Shown: positions 25,082-31,974 of the stretch, piece after piece
Position numbering within the stretch: the first letter of the stretch is position 1
How the letters are laid out: the number at the start of each line of letters is the position of its first letter
Assembly (NCBI GenBank): GCA_049670505.1
Contig: JBATTK010000054.1
Span: forward strand, 1-31,974
Direction: 5' to 3'
Source of the DNA: JBATTK01 sp049670505
Lineage (GTDB): Bacteria; Bacteroidota; Bacteroidia; Flavobacteriales; Flavobacteriaceae
DNA length: 31,974 nt
Notes under the pieces: generated by a model
What the model saw: the letters and a program-made list of their open reading frames with translations, nothing else
Database searches by the model: none
Told to the model about the DNA's origin: nothing
Program-made: the position numbers and the translations under genes

Positions 25082-25089
25082 CAAAGGTA
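25082..25089 (-). promoter_or_regulatory. -7 box TACCTTTG for the MMPL exporter gene
   Basis: The minus-strand octamer fits TAnnTTTG and is 20 bases before the start codon. It suggests that the exporter has its own promoter although frr lies only 85 bases upstream. No clear -33 TTG is seen. Confidence 0.4.
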
Positions 25090-25147
25090 GAAAATGATTG
25101 GTAATGTTCCTAAAAACCTAGTGTCAAATAATTTAACGGAATGGAGT

Positions 25148-25702
25148 TTATACTTTCATTATTTCGGTCTCCTTTACGGCAAGGATGCTATCCACTTTTT
25201 TGCTATAGGTATCGGTAAGTTCCTGAACGTCCATTTCCGCATTTTTTAATAGATCTTCGGATGCATCCAAGGAACGTATTTCCTTATTGGCATCCTGTCT
25301 GGCACTGCGTACACTCACCTTGGCATCTTCCGCCTCCGCTTTCGCTTGCTTTACCAATTGAATTCTTCTTTCCTCGGTCAGGGGCGGTACGTTTATAATG
25401 ATCATTTCCCCATTGTTCATAGGGTTAAATCCAAGATTGGCATTCATTATGGCGGTTTCAATTTCTTGTAGCATACTCTTTTCCCATGGCTGCACGGATA
25501 TTGTCCTTGCATCCGGGGTATTTATATTAGCTACTTGGGATAGCGGCGTTTGGGAGCCATAATAATCTACCATTACACTGGATAGCATAACGGGAGTGGC
25601 CTTTCCTGCCCTTATCTTTACGAATGCCTTTTCTAGATGCAACATGGCACCATCCATACTTTCTTGGGTGGTGTCCAGGATAAATTTTATTTCTTCGTTC
25701 AT
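25148..25702 (-). CDS. frr: Ribosome recycling factor
   Basis: The 184-residue protein, with EF-G, splits post-termination ribosomes. It shows the expected tRNA-like layout: helix 1 (TQESMDGAMLHLEKAFVKIRAGKATP), the small beta domain (VDYYGSQTPLSQVANI, PWEKSMLQEIETAI), and the long helices with PPLTEERRIQLVKQAKAEAEDAKVSVR. Length is normal. It lies 41 bases after pyrH, the common pyrH-frr pair of Bacteroidetes. Confidence 0.97.
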   Translation of the reverse strand: MNEEIKFILDTTQESMDGAMLHLEKAFVKIRAGKATPVMLSSVMVDYYGSQTPLSQVANINTPDARTISVQPWEKSMLQEIETAIMNANLGFNPMNNGEMIIINVPPLTEERRIQLVKQAKAEAEDAKVSVRSARQDANKEIRSLDASEDLLKNAEMDVQELTDTYSKKVDSILAVKETEIMKV

Positions 25703-25743
25703 ATGCTGAATTTTAACAAAGTATAACCAAAGTTATACCAAAA

Positions 25744-26451
25744 CTAAAGATTTACAACGGTTCCAATATTTTCACCGGAAACGATCTTAAGAAGGTTTCC
25801 ACTTTTGTTCATGTCAAAAACTACAATGGGTAGCTCATTCTCTTGACTTAAGGTAAAGGCGGTAGTATCCATAACTTTTAGTCCCTTTGTTAGTACCTCC
25901 TGAAAAGAGATGGTATCGAATTTAGTGGCATTCTTATCCTTTTCGGGGTCGGAAGTATAAATTCCATCAACTCGCGTACCTTTTAAGATAACATCGGCCT
26001 CTATCTCTATGGCACGTAGTACAGCAGCGGAATCTGTGGTAAAATAAGGATTTCCCGTGCCTCCACCAAAAATTACCACTCTTCCTTTTTCCAAATGCCT
26101 CATAGCCCGCCTTCTAATAAAAGGTTCGGCCACCTCATTTATTTTTATAGCGGATTGTAAACGGGTCTCTACACCGGTCTCTTCTAGCGCACTTTGTAGT
26201 GCAAGGCCGTTGATGATAGTTGCCAACATTCCCATATGATCTCCTTGTACCCTGTCTATTCCATTGCTTTCCCCGGCCAGTCCTCTAAAAATATTACCAC
26301 CGCCGATTACAATAGCCACTTCAATTCCCTTATCGACCACTTGTTTTATCTCATACGCGTACTCCGCGAGCCGTTTGGGATCTATACCATACTGCCTTTC
26401 TCCCATTAGGGCCTCGCCGCTTAACTTTAAAAGTATCCGTTTGTATTGCAT
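25744..26451 (-). CDS. pyrH: UMP kinase
   Basis: The 235-residue enzyme phosphorylates UMP to UDP in pyrimidine nucleotide synthesis and works as a hexamer. Marks are KRILLKLSGEALMG at the start, VIGGGNIFRG (residues 48-57), the UMP-binding region with DHMGMLATIINGLALQ, FGGGTGNPYFTTDSAA, and the C-terminal DKNATKFDTISFQEVLTKGLKVMDTTAF. All are standard for the bacterial amino-acid-kinase-fold UMP kinase. It is the first gene of the pyrH-frr unit, with a -7 box upstream. Confidence 0.97.
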   Translation of the reverse strand: MQYKRILLKLSGEALMGERQYGIDPKRLAEYAYEIKQVVDKGIEVAIVIGGGNIFRGLAGESNGIDRVQGDHMGMLATIINGLALQSALEETGVETRLQSAIKINEVAEPFIRRRAMRHLEKGRVVIFGGGTGNPYFTTDSAAVLRAIEIEADVILKGTRVDGIYTSDPEKDKNATKFDTISFQEVLTKGLKVMDTTAFTLSQENELPIVVFDMNKSGNLLKIVSGENIGTVVNL

Positions 26452-26476
26452 AGAATGATATATGTTTAAATCGAAG

Positions 26477-26484
26477 CAAAAATA
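26477..26484 (-). promoter_or_regulatory. -7 box TATTTTTG for pyrH-frr
   Basis: The minus-strand octamer matches TAnnTTTG and lies 26 bases before the pyrH start codon. No TTG stands at the usual -33 distance. Confidence 0.45.
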
Positions 26485-26633
26485 ATCAAAATAATCTATG
26501 CTCGGTTTGTAAAAAGTATGGTGTCTTTTTAATTATTCCCTAATAATTATTCCTAGTTTGATTATATTTTATATTCTTGTAGGATATTATGGACGTCAAC
26601 GCTCCATATACTCAAAATATGAAAATGAAATAA

Positions 26634-28505
26634 ATGAAAAAAATATTGTTTATTGTCCTGATCGGAATTTTCCTCAACAGTTGTGGAACTGCCAAAACTT
26701 TGCTCACGGCAGATAAAACACCTATTATAACTTCAATAGATCTTATTAATATCGTAGATGATAAAGTTATGGTCAGTATGGATCCCGGTGCTTTTACTAC
26801 GGACCAGGTTTCCTTTTACATACCTAAGACCATTCCTGGTACGTACAGCACGGATAATTATGGAAAGTATGTCGATGATTTTAGAGCTTTTGATTATGAG
26901 GGTGCGGAGCTTTCGGTTTCCAAAGCCGATGAAAATACTTTTACGATCTCCAATGGTAAAAACCTGGATAAGGTAAGCTATTATGTAAATGACACCTACG
27001 ATACGGAAGGGGAAGTAGAGGAAGCTGTGTTTTCCCCGGCAGGTACAAATATTCTTAAGGGGGAGAATTTTATGTTGAACCTGCATGGTTTCGTAGGTTA
27101 TTTTGATGGATTAAAGGAAGTGCCCTACGAACTGCGTATCAGTGCACCCAGTGAATTGGTTCCTACCACTTCCTTGGTCCGGAAGCTAACAGATGAACAG
27201 GATGATACGGACCATACATTTTTGGCGGGCCGATATTTTGAGGTAATAGATAATCCTATTCTTTACGCAAAGCCTAATACAGAGTCTTTTCAAATCAATG
27301 ACATTACGGTGAATCTTAGCGTGTATTCCCCCAATAACATATATACGGCTGCCAGTTTAAGAGATAGGATGGAAAAGATGATGAGTGCCCAAAAAGCATT
27401 TTTAGGGGATGTAGATGGCACAAAGGAATATAATATTCTCTTATATCTTTCCTCACTGGAAGCTACGGATGCCAGTGGATTTGGAGCATTGGAACACCAT
27501 ACCTCAACAGTGGTCGTATTACCGGAGCAAATGCCCAAGGACAGATTGGAGCAGGCTATGGTAGATGTGGTATCCCATGAGTTTTTTCATATTGTTACCC
27601 CCCTGAACGTACATTCAAAGGAAATTCAGTATTTTGATTTCAACGCCCCTAAAATGTCGGAACATCTTTGGATGTATGAGGGAACGACCGAGTATTTTGC
27701 CAATTTGTTCCAAATCCAACAAGGATTGATAGATGAGGTTGAATTTTATCAAAGGATAATAGATAAGATAGGTAATGCCAAAGGGTATAATGATACAATG
27801 TCCTTCACGGAAATGAGCAAGAATATCCTAGTACCTCCCTATAAGGAAAACTACGCGAACGTATACGAAAAAGGGGCATTGATAAATATGGCGTTGGATA
27901 TTACTTTAAGGGAACTGAGCAATGGTGAAAAAGGAGTATTATGGTTAATGAAGGAACTCTCCAAAAAATACGGAAAAGATACCCCTTTTGAAGATAACCA
28001 ACTGATCGATGAAATAGTGGCCATGACCTATCCCGAAATAAGGACCTTTTTTGATACCCATGTCATTGGGGATATTCCTATAGACTATTCCACCTATTTG
28101 TCCAAAGTAGGGCTTACTATAATTATGAAAGAAGAGCAGTGTGGATATTTTCTATACGGTGATATTCCTTTTATAGATGTAGAGCAGTCGGATAACGACA
28201 CTATTTTTATCCGAAAAGGTATTGAATTAAACAGTTTCTTTACCAATTTTGGTGCCCAGGGAGGTGATGTGATTAAACAGATCAATGGTACTGAAATTAC
28301 ATTGGAGACCATACGCCCAATTATAGGAGAGAGTTTTGGTTGGACTCCCGATACGGAAATTACGATGGTCGTGCAAAGGGGCGAAGAAGAGATTGTCCTA
28401 CAAGGGAAAGTAGGCAGCCCTACCTTAAAAGTGGAGACCATTGTTCCTGTTGAAGGTCTCACCAACGAACATTCTGAATTAAGGGAAACATGGTTGAAGG
28501 GATAA
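26634..28505 (+). CDS. M61-type glycyl aminopeptidase-like lipoprotein with PDZ domain
   Basis: The 623-residue protein begins with a lipoprotein signal ending LNSC (predicted lipidated Cys at residue 17), so it is probably membrane-anchored and faces the periplasm or cell surface. An N-terminal beta domain spans about 30-220. The gluzincin-type catalytic region has HEFFH at residues 315-319 and EGTTEYFANL beginning at 349, giving the zinc ligands and catalytic Glu316. The C-terminal part (about 530-610) resembles a PDZ domain (GGDVIKQINGTEI). This layout is that of M61 peptidases. Just upstream, ATG-AAA-ATG-AAA-TAA at 26619-26633 forms a four-codon frame that touches the start codon. It has its own unit and a terminator at 28543. 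Confidence 0.9.
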   Translation: MKKILFIVLIGIFLNSCGTAKTLLTADKTPIITSIDLINIVDDKVMVSMDPGAFTTDQVSFYIPKTIPGTYSTDNYGKYVDDFRAFDYEGAELSVSKADENTFTISNGKNLDKVSYYVNDTYDTEGEVEEAVFSPAGTNILKGENFMLNLHGFVGYFDGLKEVPYELRISAPSELVPTTSLVRKLTDEQDDTDHTFLAGRYFEVIDNPILYAKPNTESFQINDITVNLSVYSPNNIYTAASLRDRMEKMMSAQKAFLGDVDGTKEYNILLYLSSLEATDASGFGALEHHTSTVVVLPEQMPKDRLEQAMVDVVSHEFFHIVTPLNVHSKEIQYFDFNAPKMSEHLWMYEGTTEYFANLFQIQQGLIDEVEFYQRIIDKIGNAKGYNDTMSFTEMSKNILVPPYKENYANVYEKGALINMALDITLRELSNGEKGVLWLMKELSKKYGKDTPFEDNQLIDEIVAMTYPEIRTFFDTHVIGDIPIDYSTYLSKVGLTIIMKEEQCGYFLYGDIPFIDVEQSDNDTIFIRKGIELNSFFTNFGAQGGDVIKQINGTEITLETIRPIIGESFGWTPDTEITMVVQRGEEEIVLQGKVGSPTLKVETIVPVEGLTNEHSELRETWLKG

Positions 28506-28542
28506 AAACATCCGAACCATTTAATGAACTCGTTTAAACTAG

Positions 28543-28572
28543 GGCGGTACTTATTTTAGTATCGCCTTTTTT
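28543..28572 (+). terminator. Rho-independent terminator after the M61 peptidase gene
   Basis: GGCGGTACT (28543-28551) pairs with AGTATCGCC (28558-28566) with one G-T wobble, around a six-base loop, and is followed by six T residues. It lies 38 bases past the stop codon. Confidence 0.8.
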
Positions 28573-28609
28573 ATTTAAAGGAGTTCCCTTAAAAAAGTTG
28601 TTATTTTTT

Positions 28610-28636
28610 GTAACCTTTTTACGAAACTAAAGTTTC
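28610..28636 (+). promoter_or_regulatory. Candidate ECF promoter and dyad upstream of the sigma factor gene
   Basis: GTAACC at 28610-28615 follows a T-rich run and resembles the GTAAC element often seen before Bacteroidetes ECF sigma genes, which would imply autoregulation. Just after it, GAAACT and AGTTTC (28623-28636) form a perfect dyad around AA, which could be an operator. A -10 element is not certain. Confidence 0.45.
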
Positions 28637-28665
28637 CCCTTTTGTAAACTTAAAACGATGATTCA

Positions 28666-29220
28666 TTGCAAACACTGACGGACAACGCATTGATGCTTAA
28701 AGTAAAATCTGGCGACATGGATAAAATGGGACTGTTGTACGAACGCCACAAGAAAAGATTGTTCGGTTTTTTTTACAATATGAATCATAATGCCTCCTTA
28801 AGTGAGGATTTGGTACAAAACGTATTCGTTCGGATTCTAAAATATAAACATACGTTTACGGGGGAAGGTTCTTTTACCGCTTGGATGTTCCGTATGGCGA
28901 GAAATGTGAACTACGATCATTTCAAAAAAAACAAGAACGAACGTGGTAGGAGTGAACTTTCGGCAATTGAATATAAGCTTCGCGACGAGAACAGCTTAGC
29001 TAACGGAATGGATAGAAAAGATACCGTTTTAATGTTGCAAAAGGCCTTAAGCCAGTTAAATCCCGAAAAACGGGAAGTCCTAATATTGAGTAAGTACAAG
29101 GAAATGAAATTTGGTGAAATAGGAGAAATATTGGGATGTAGTGAAGGTGCTGCAAAAGTAAAGGCACATAGGGCTATAAAGGATTTAAGGACAATTTTTT
29201 TACAATTAGAGGAAAGATAG
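28666..29220 (+). CDS. ECF-family RNA polymerase sigma factor
   Basis: The 184-residue protein is a two-domain ECF sigma factor: region 2 at about residues 20-90 (LYERHKKRLFGFFYN, SEDLVQNVFVRILKYK, FTAWMFRMARNVNYDHFKK) and region 4 at about 122-178 (LNPEKREVLILSKYKEMKFGEIGEILGCSEGAAKVKAHRAI). The start is TTG 28666: the frame is closed by TAA at 28651, there is no ATG before it in frame, and the conserved TDNALMLKVKSGD follows at once. The next ATG at 28693 would cut into this conserved part. The gene starts an operon with a membrane protein four bases downstream, which is probably its anti-sigma factor. Confidence 0.92.
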   Translation: MQTLTDNALMLKVKSGDMDKMGLLYERHKKRLFGFFYNMNHNASLSEDLVQNVFVRILKYKHTFTGEGSFTAWMFRMARNVNYDHFKKNKNERGRSELSAIEYKLRDENSLANGMDRKDTVLMLQKALSQLNPEKREVLILSKYKEMKFGEIGEILGCSEGAAKVKAHRAIKDLRTIFLQLEER

Positions 29221-29224
29221 GATT

Positions 29225-30028
29225 ATGGATAAGCTGGAGTTAAAAACAATGGAATATTTGTCAGGTGAATTAAATGATAGCGCAAAGGCCGCATTTGAAA
29301 AATATCTGGAGGAGAATCCCGGGCAACTAGAACGGTTTACGGAACTGCAACGCACTTGGAACCAAATGGATCGTATACCAACTCCCGAGCCATCAAGGGA
29401 AATGGATGAACGGTTCTATACAATGTTATCCGAGCAAAAGGAAAAAAGTAAAAGGGAAGGTTTTTTTCAAGAATTTAAAAAAAGTTTGGGCGCCCTAATG
29501 ACCGGATTGGCAAAACCGCAATTGGCTTATGGCATAGTATTGTTGGGCATTGGTCTAGGCACGGGATATTATCTCAACTCCGGTAGTCCTATTGCGCCCG
29601 TTAAAACCGAAGTGGTCTCTACTTCGGAAACCGAAGAGGTCAGGGAGAAATTAGTATTAACGTTATTGGAACAACCTTCTGCCAACAAACGGCTACAGGG
29701 TGTTAGCGAGGCCAATAAGTTTAATAAGGTAGATGAAAAAGTGATAAGGGCATTGCTACAAACCCTGAACAACGACCCAAACGTAAATGTGCGGTTAGCG
29801 GCAATAGAATCCTTAACGAATTACCTAGACGACCCCGTGGTGCGCCAAGGACTAGTGGCATCCATAGTGCAACAGGAATCCCCCATTGTTCAGGTTACCC
29901 TGGCAAACCTAATGGTTGCCCTACAAGAGAAGAAATCCATAGCACCCTTTAAGAAATTAATGCAGACCAAGGACTTGGATAATAAAGTAAAACAACAATT
30001 GGAGCGTTCCATTCAATCCATAATTTAA
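29225..30028 (+). CDS. Membrane anti-sigma-like protein with periplasmic HEAT repeats
   Basis: The 267-residue protein has a cytoplasmic N-terminal part (residues 1-95) whose opening LELKTMEYLSGELNDSAKAAFEKYLEENP resembles the helical start of anti-sigma domains. It lacks the zinc-ligand His-x3-Cys-x2-Cys. One membrane helix lies at about 99-117. The C-terminal periplasmic part (about 140-265) consists of HEAT-like helical repeats (NDPNVNVRLAAIESLTNYLDD and similar). It starts four bases after the ECF gene, so co-expression and sigma binding are the likely arrangement. The HEAT domain probably senses a periplasmic partner, perhaps the DUF4097 proteins encoded next. Confidence 0.8.
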   Translation: MDKLELKTMEYLSGELNDSAKAAFEKYLEENPGQLERFTELQRTWNQMDRIPTPEPSREMDERFYTMLSEQKEKSKREGFFQEFKKSLGALMTGLAKPQLAYGIVLLGIGLGTGYYLNSGSPIAPVKTEVVSTSETEEVREKLVLTLLEQPSANKRLQGVSEANKFNKVDEKVIRALLQTLNNDPNVNVRLAAIESLTNYLDDPVVRQGLVASIVQQESPIVQVTLANLMVALQEKKSIAPFKKLMQTKDLDNKVKQQLERSIQSII

Positions 30029-30077
30029 ACAAGTTTATTCATCAAAATCAAATTACGAACAGTCAAAATTTAAACAA

Positions 30078-30950
30078 ATGAAACAAGTAATTCTATGTGC
30101 CCTGTTGGTAGCATCTTTCACGGTACAATGTGCAAAAGCACAAAAAAAAGAATCCAAGGAGCAGATTAAAAAAGAACTTTCCTTTAGTGATAGTAGTGTG
30201 GACAATATATTGGTGGTCAGAAATATCAATGGTGCTATTACTGTAGAAGGATATGGTGGGAATACGATAAAACTAGAGGTAGAAAAAATCATCCGAGCCA
30301 AGGATTCCGAAAAATTGGAGTTGGGGAAAAAAGAAATCACCTTGGAAACCCTAGTGGAGGGAAATGAAATTGTTGCCCGGATAGATGGTCCATGTATAAA
30401 ATGGCGTGAGGACGATGGATTCCAATTCGGGGATTGTAATTGCAATAGTAGGATGGACTATGATTTTGTTTTCAATTTTAAAATCCAAGTGCCTTTTAAG
30501 ACTAATCTGGAGGTAACTACGGTAAACAATGGAGAAGTTCTGGTAAGGAACACCGTGGGGAATACCATAAAAGCGGGAAATATCAATGGGGGAATCGATC
30601 TCGAAAATATTACTGGAAAAACAGAGGTGAATGCAATCAATGGTGAGGTGAACATTTCCTATGCGAATAATCCCAGTGGCCCTTCCACCTACTATTCCTT
30701 AAACGGTGATATTAATATCACCTATCAAAAAAACCTTTCTGCTGCAATTGCCTTTAAAAGTATGCATGGGGAGTTGTTTACGGATTTTGATATCGAAAAA
30801 CAATATGCAAAGACCCGTAAAACGATATCGGACAAAGGGGATAGACCCAAGTATAAATTTGAATCGAGACCTATTGTGCAAATTGGTAAAGGCGAGTTGG
30901 CACATGATTTTGAGACCTTGAACGGAAATGTGATCATTAAGAAAATATAA
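30078..30950 (+). CDS. Exported DUF4097-family protein, copy 1
   Basis: The 290-residue protein has a Sec signal peptide (cleavage near CAKAQ) and a DUF4097 body: short beta strands closed by repeated NG turns (NGAITVEGYGGN, NGEVLVRN, NGGIDLEN, NGEVNISY, NGDINITY, NGNVIIKK), the pattern of a right-handed beta-solenoid. A cluster of three Cys near residues 111-121 (GDCNCNS after PCIKW) is absent from copy 2. Function of the family is not settled. It follows the HEAT protein by 49 bases and is probably transcribed with the sigma factor. The C-terminal half matches copy 2 well, including FTDFD. Confidence 0.82.
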   Translation: MKQVILCALLVASFTVQCAKAQKKESKEQIKKELSFSDSSVDNILVVRNINGAITVEGYGGNTIKLEVEKIIRAKDSEKLELGKKEITLETLVEGNEIVARIDGPCIKWREDDGFQFGDCNCNSRMDYDFVFNFKIQVPFKTNLEVTTVNNGEVLVRNTVGNTIKAGNINGGIDLENITGKTEVNAINGEVNISYANNPSGPSTYYSLNGDINITYQKNLSAAIAFKSMHGELFTDFDIEKQYAKTRKTISDKGDRPKYKFESRPIVQIGKGELAHDFETLNGNVIIKKI

Positions 30951-30961
30951 AACCTGAAACA

Positions 30962-31780
30962 ATGAAAAATATCAAAATACTATCAACAGCACTTCTGGTA
31001 CTTTCAATCTTTATGGCAAGTGCACAAGATTCAAGTGTAGAACTATTTACGGTGCCCTTGAGCAAACCGGATAGCCCCGGAAAACTGATCGTAGACCAAA
31101 TATCGGGTTCTATTGAGGTTACCGGGTATGATGGAAAGGAAATCATTGTAAAGGCATCTTTTGGAGAAAAACATGCCCACGGCCACAAGAATAAAGGCGA
31201 TAAAAGCGGATTGAAGCGTATAAACCATGCTTCCTTGGATATAGGCGCGGAGGAAAAAAATAACACGGTGCAGATTATCAATGAACAGCACAACAGGGAA
31301 ACCAATCTTTCTATAAAGGTGCCATCCAATTTTTCACTTAAACTAAGTACGATCAATCATGGGGATATACATGTACAGGGAATAAATGGTGAGATGGAGA
31401 TAAGCAATGTAAATGGGGGTATTACACTGCAGGATGTCAGCGGCACGGCTTCTACCGATACTACGAACGGAGATGTAAAAGTGGTTTTTAACAGTATTAT
31501 CCCTGATGCACATATGGCCTTTAGCAGTTTTAACGGGGATGTAGATGTTACCTTTCCAGCTAACCTTAAAGCTAACGTTAAGGCCAAGACGGATATGGGC
31601 GAGATCTTTACGGATTTTGACATGGAGGTAGCCAAACAGAAACCGGTAGTGAAACGCGATGAATCCTCTAGCACGTATAAAGTTAAGGTAGAGCAATGGG
31701 TAAACGGAAAAATCGGTGGCGGGGGTTCGGAAATGCTGTTTAAGACCTATAACGGGGATATCATGATTAGGTCTAAATAG
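30962..31780 (+). CDS. Exported DUF4097-family protein, copy 2
   Basis: The 272-residue protein has a signal peptide (MKNIKILSTALLVLSIFMAS, cleavage before AQD) and the same NG-turn beta-solenoid as copy 1 (SGSIEVTGYDGKE, HGDIHVQGING, NGGITLQDVSG, NGDVKVVF, NGDVDVTF, NGDIMIRS). A His/Lys/Gly-rich loop near residues 63-80 (GEKHAHGHKNKGDKSG) is specific to this copy and might bind metal. It starts 11 bases after copy 1. The pair clearly arose by tandem duplication with later divergence in the N-terminal half. It is the last gene of the operon seen here. Confidence 0.82.
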   Translation: MKNIKILSTALLVLSIFMASAQDSSVELFTVPLSKPDSPGKLIVDQISGSIEVTGYDGKEIIVKASFGEKHAHGHKNKGDKSGLKRINHASLDIGAEEKNNTVQIINEQHNRETNLSIKVPSNFSLKLSTINHGDIHVQGINGEMEISNVNGGITLQDVSGTASTDTTNGDVKVVFNSIIPDAHMAFSSFNGDVDVTFPANLKANVKAKTDMGEIFTDFDMEVAKQKPVVKRDESSSTYKVKVEQWVNGKIGGGGSEMLFKTYNGDIMIRSK

Positions 31781-31945
31781 GGGTGCGACCAAATCTTGGA
31801 GACATTTAGTGTTAACAGACTCTAATTAAAGTTATACACTGATAATCGTTTAAAATCGGTGGCCAGTCTTGTTAAGCGAACCGAAACTAACCAAGATCGT
31901 CGTTCAGAACGAAATAGAACAAGGTGAAGAATGTATTATAAAAAA

Positions 31946-31974
31946 ACCGCCCTGACGTTTACGGTCAGGGCGGT
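31946..31974. terminator. Strong terminator hairpin at the right edge
   Basis: Perfect 11-base arms ACCGCCCTGAC (31946-31956) and GTCAGGGCGGT (31964-31974) enclose a seven-base loop. The A run at 31940-31946 gives a T tract for minus-strand transcripts; the plus-strand T tract would lie beyond the window. It shares the CCTGAC/GTCAGG core with the terminator at 723-750. Confidence 0.75.

Noticed and set aside
31343..31792. 149-codon minus-strand open frame
   Set aside because: It is antisense to the second DUF4097 gene and has no motif or signal peptide of its own.
31900..31912. TCGTTC-A-GAACGA palindrome in the last spacer
   Set aside because: Perfect but short, and with no gene start in view to which it could belong; not strong enough to call an operator.

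Overview
The window looks like a chromosomal segment of a marine-type member of the Flavobacteriaceae (Bacteroidetes). The protein families point that way: a long sigma-54, an ExbB / membrane protein / ExbD / ExbD cluster, an ECF sigma factor with a HEAT-repeat partner, PorT-type barrel and M61 peptidase. So do the low-GC DNA, the rarity of Shine-Dalgarno sites and several -7 boxes of the Bacteroidetes form TAnnTTTG. Genus cannot be fixed from sequence reading alone. I see no phage, insertion sequence, CRISPR array or conjugation gene.

Layout. 1-551: end of an Nramp-type metal transporter. 552-1500: sparse accessory stretch with two very small minus-strand genes, each exactly 41 codons, which align without gaps and look like paralogous hydrophobic membrane peptides; several inverted repeats lie around them. 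1530-4432 (minus): a sugar-porter gene broken by one in-frame amber codon, a small basic lipoprotein and the Kdo transferase waaA. 4550-8489 (plus): DegT-family aminotransferase and galE (surface sugar synthesis), a secreted amidohydrolase and a small unknown protein. 8490-8912: gene-poor, perhaps a decayed gene. 8913-12962: sucA-sucB (2-oxoglutarate dehydrogenase E1 and E2). 13059-15641: retropepsin-like protease (minus), TatD nuclease and type I asparaginase, with a repeat-rich spacer before the asparaginase. 15711-15798: tRNA-Ser(GGA). 15878-19054: ExbB, a four-helix membrane protein, two ExbD proteins and an outer-membrane barrel. 19049-26451 (minus): PAP2-like membrane protein, rpoN, asnS, an RND/MMPL exporter, frr and pyrH. 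26634-28505: M61-type lipoprotein peptidase. 28666-31780: ECF sigma factor, membrane anti-sigma-like HEAT protein and two tandem DUF4097 proteins.

How the genes work together. Most of the window is housekeeping: the TCA cycle, translation and nucleotide synthesis, LPS core and surface sugars, and proton-driven energisation of the outer membrane. The parts that look least ordinary are the paired 41-residue membrane peptides, the ECF/HEAT/DUF4097 operon, the nonsense-interrupted transporter and the repeat-derived spacer upstream of the asparaginase gene.
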